64,000 nt of DNA, from contig CAWFFB010000035.1 in NCBI GenBank assembly GCA_963814975.1, forward strand, positions 434,001 to 498,000, read 5' to 3'. The position numbers were made by a program, and so were the translations under genes. The first letter of the stretch is position 1, and the number at the start of each line of letters is the position of its first letter. A model generated the notes under the pieces. It saw only the letters and a program-made list of their open reading frames with translations, was not told the origin of the DNA and searched no databases. This document shows, in pieces, positions 61,911 through 64,000 of the stretch. The stretch comes from CAVUXJ01 sp963814975. GTDB taxonomy: Bacteria > Acidobacteriota > Vicinamibacteria > Vicinamibacterales > CAVVIG01.

Positions 61911-63038
61911 ATGAACGCACCGACCTGCCCGGAGCTGCGTGCAAGCGAACGAAGGCTATTTGTGGCGTTTGAGGTGGGGAAGAAGGAATGGAAACTGGCG
62001 ATGACGTCGGGGTTCGGGGTGACGCCGTGTGTGCGAACGGTGCGAGCCGGCGATTTGCAGGCCGTGGAGGGCGCGCTCCAGCAAGGGTGTCTGCGGCTCG
62101 GGTTGACCGCGGAGACCGGGATTGTGAGTTGTTATGAAGCGGGTCGGGATGGGTTCTGGATCCATCGCGCGCTGACCCAGCGGGGCATCGCGAATCGGAT
62201 CGTCGATTCGGCGAGCATCGAGGTCAGTCGGCGCGCGCGGCGCGCGAAGACGGATCGGCTCGATGCTTTGAAATTGGTGCAGATGCTGGTGCGGGTCGTG
62301 TACGGAGAGCGGCACGTGTGGCGCGAAGTGCGGGTCCCCAGCGTGGCGGACGAGGCGGCGCGGCAAGTCAGTCGAGAGCGCACGGCCCTGAAGCAGGCGC
62401 ATACTCGGGTGGTCAATCAAATGCGCGGGTGGCTGACGACGTGGGGCGCGACCCTGCCGTCGCGGCGTTCTGGCGATTGGTGGACGTGCGTGCAGGACTG
62501 GGCGGGCTCAGCGTTGCCGAGTGAGGTGCAAGCGCGACTCGCGCGGGCCGAGGCTCAACTGACCCTGCTTGAGGAGCAGATGGCGGAGCTCGACGCCCAG
62601 CAACAAGCCGCCGTGACCGCCGCGGCCCCGACGAGTGCATTGCACCAGTTGGTGCAGTTGAAAGGCGTCGCCACGACGAGTGCGTCGATCTTGCTCGACG
62701 AGGGCCTGGTGTGGCGGGCGTTTCGCAATCGACGCGAGGTCGGTGGGTTTCTGGGGTTCGCACCGACGCCCTACGACAGCGGGACATCGGCGCACGAGCA
62801 AGGGATCAGTCGCGCCGGCAACAAGCGGCTGCAAGCGGTCAGTGTTCAACTGGCATGGACGTGGGTGCGCTGGCAACCGCACAGCGTGCTCACCCAGTGG
62901 TATCGAGAGCGATTTGGCCACGGGAAGCGCGCACGCCGGATTGGGATCGTCGCCGTCGCCCGCAAGCTCGTGATCGCCCTGTGGCGGTATGTCACAACCG
63001 GCACGGTGCCCACGGGCGCGATCTTGCGCGTCGCCTAA
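61911..63038 (+). CDS. IS110-family transposase (DEDD type)
   Basis: A 375-residue recombinase that moves the element, guided in known members by a bridge RNA. The N-terminal RuvC-like domain has LFVAFEVGKKEWKLAMTSG, GLTAETGIVSCYEAGRDGFW, IVDSASIEVSRRARRAKTDR with further acidic residues. The C-terminal Transposase_20 domain has LHQLVQLKGVATTSASILLD, REVGGFLGFAPTPYDSGT and GISRAGNKRLQAVSVQLAW with the serine of this family. Start 61911 (MNAPTCPELR) has AAGGAGG upstream; an earlier start at 61884 is less likely. Length and motifs are complete, so it may be functional. Confidence 0.95.
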   Translation: MNAPTCPELRASERRLFVAFEVGKKEWKLAMTSGFGVTPCVRTVRAGDLQAVEGALQQGCLRLGLTAETGIVSCYEAGRDGFWIHRALTQRGIANRIVDSASIEVSRRARRAKTDRLDALKLVQMLVRVVYGERHVWREVRVPSVADEAARQVSRERTALKQAHTRVVNQMRGWLTTWGATLPSRRSGDWWTCVQDWAGSALPSEVQARLARAEAQLTLLEEQMAELDAQQQAAVTAAAPTSALHQLVQLKGVATTSASILLDEGLVWRAFRNRREVGGFLGFAPTPYDSGTSAHEQGISRAGNKRLQAVSVQLAWTWVRWQPHSVLTQWYRERFGHGKRARRIGIVAVARKLVIALWRYVTTGTVPTGAILRVA

Positions 63039-63415
63039 CCACTGGCGCCCTTGACGCCCTCACGCGCGCTGCACACGGACAACACCGGGTCGCGTCATGC
63101 GATCGTACAGGAGAGGGTGTCGCAGCACGATGTGTCTGGATTGGAGACGGCATAGTCTCTGGGGGCCGCGCGAGCCCGCGCGTGCCCGGATAGAAGGCGA
63201 GCGCTGGGTTTCCACCCACGGCTCACATCCAGACCCGCGTGAGAATCAGCGCGGCAGACGCCGCCCAGGTGCGCTCGGCTCATTTGGTGGCCGCCTCCGT
63301 CGGCCCCGCTCTTGGCGGGGGGCCGACTTCGGCGGCGGGTAGATTCGAGGTCACTGCTGACACCGACCGTTTGGTCAACGGGGCTTGACCACGGTTCGCA
63401 ACATAGAAGGTGTCT
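63039..63415. other. Right flank of the IS110 element
   Basis: No gene is seen. It contains the GC-rich hairpin at 63299-63327 and the putative subterminal repeat CCGTCGGCC at 63297-63305. The word ACAGGAGAG occurs here at about 63107 and also at 61841 in the left flank. The element's right end must lie within this stretch. Confidence 0.4.
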
Positions 63416-64000
63416 GTGACCCAGCTACTGCAAGGCTTGCACGACGAGCTCGTCCGTCGCGACTACGCCGCCTCGACCATCCGCAGCTACGTTCAGCATC
63501 GTCGAAGCGTTTCGCCGGCACACAGGCGCGCGCCTCGATCGGATCACGCCGGCCCAGCTCCGACGCTACCACCTGTATCCTCCTGGAGGAGCGGACGACT
63601 CGCCATTGGGACCGTCGTCACCCAGATCTCCGCCCTCCGGTTCTTCTGCCGGCATGTCCTGCAGCGGCGCGACGTGCGCGAAGACCTGCCGTATCCGAAG
63701 CAGCGACTCCGCTTGCCGGTCGTACTCAGTCCCGATGAGGTCCAGCGCCTGATCGCGGGCGCGAAGAATCTCTATCACCGCACACTGCTGCTGACGCTCT
63801 ACGGCGCCGGCTTGCGCCGCAGCGAAGCGTGCCGGCTCAAGTCCGCGACATCGATAGCCAACGCATGGTGCTGCGCGTCGAGCAGGGCAAGGGCGGTCGC
63901 GATCGCGAGGTGCCGCTCAGCGCGACGCTCCTCGCGGCGCTGCGCGAGTACTCCCGCTGGATGCGACCGCGGACCTATCTGTTCCCCGGGACACACCACG
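63416..64000 (+). pseudogene. Tyrosine recombinase/integrase, frameshifted and cut by the window edge
   Basis: Pieces in several frames give QLLQGLHDELVRRDYAASTI, then IVEAFRRHTGARLDRITPAQ, then YLLEERRLAIGTVVTQISAL, SPDEVQRLIAGAKNLYHRTL and LLTLYGAGLRRSEACRLK with the first catalytic Arg of the tyrosine recombinase fold, then RVEQGKGGRDREVPLSATLL. The GTG at 63416 with AAGG upstream is a likely start. At least four frame changes are needed before 63840, so the gene is either decayed or badly sequenced. It runs off the right edge. Confidence 0.75.

Larger units (their letters stand above)
61778..63340 (+). mobile_element. IS110-family insertion sequence (boundaries approximate)
   Basis: One transposase gene (61911-63038) with non-coding flanks of about 130 bases (left) and about 300 bases (right). 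Possible subterminal inverted repeats are GGCCGACGG (61797-61805) and CCGTCGGCC (63297-63305). A GC-rich hairpin, GTCGGCCCCGC/GCGGGGGGCCGAC (63299-63327), lies in the right part. The ends are not proven, since IS110 elements lack long terminal repeats and do not make clear target duplications. Confidence 0.5.

Noticed and set aside
63385..63738. A single 117-codon frame as an intact gene before the right edge
   Set aside because: Only parts of it are recombinase-like; the real tyrosine recombinase is spread over several frames, so this frame is a mixture.

Overview
The window is a GC-rich chromosomal segment, most likely from an uncultured member of Acidobacteriota (Vicinamibacterales-like). 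The best taxonomic marker is a VWFA-type secreted protein of the family usually called the 'VWFA-related Acidobacterial domain' (46699-47656). The other genes fit: a metallopeptidase/TolB-propeller/barrel fusion, PEGA-domain pseudokinase, AMIN-type amidase, AtoE and CHRD proteins. This assignment is an inference from gene content. No rRNA or intact tRNA was found.

1-43 kb is an ordinary core-like region, densely packed and often in short operons with ATGA or GTGA overlaps. It holds a ferredoxin-nuoB-nuoI cluster, a TPR/aspartyl protease, the propeller/barrel metallopeptidase, an ECF sigma factor with its anti-sigma factor and a TlpA thioredoxin, an adaptor/ATPase/two-permease export system, a fatty-acid desaturase, rph, amidase and GerMN, an FCY1-type cytosine deaminase with a LysR regulator, a stand-alone DnaA domain I beside an RRM protein, an M28 peptidase with an MFS pump, two HtrA-like proteins (one active, one catalytically dead) around a LuxR protein, an RluA synthase, a pseudokinase/TonB-like pair, atoE, a PQQ-propeller protein, phoD, arfB and uup. 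Imperfect inverted repeats built from CTGAAGTCTGA/TCTCAAG-like words sit in the intergenic gaps of this part, especially between convergent genes.

43-50 kb is looser: small zinc-ribbon and membrane microproteins, an exported ankyrin protein, the VWFA protein, a carboxypeptidase-regulatory/cupin chimera and a patatin phospholipase, with a tRNA-like remnant at about 48.63 kb.

50.9-57 kb is a gene graveyard: a cytochrome c fragment, a badly broken membrane/spermidine-synthase fusion, a propeller relic and a glycosyltransferase with an internal deletion. 57-64 kb is mobile-element territory: a phage-type gene pair (including an HGGxSTG protein) with a second decayed copy, a serine resolvase, an IS110-type transposase with a structured upstream element that may be its bridge RNA, and a broken tyrosine recombinase running off the right edge.

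Many genes that are otherwise well conserved carry one or more single-base frameshifts. Those in the core half look like consensus errors of an unpolished long-read assembly. Those in the 50-64 kb part come with internal deletions and look like true decay.
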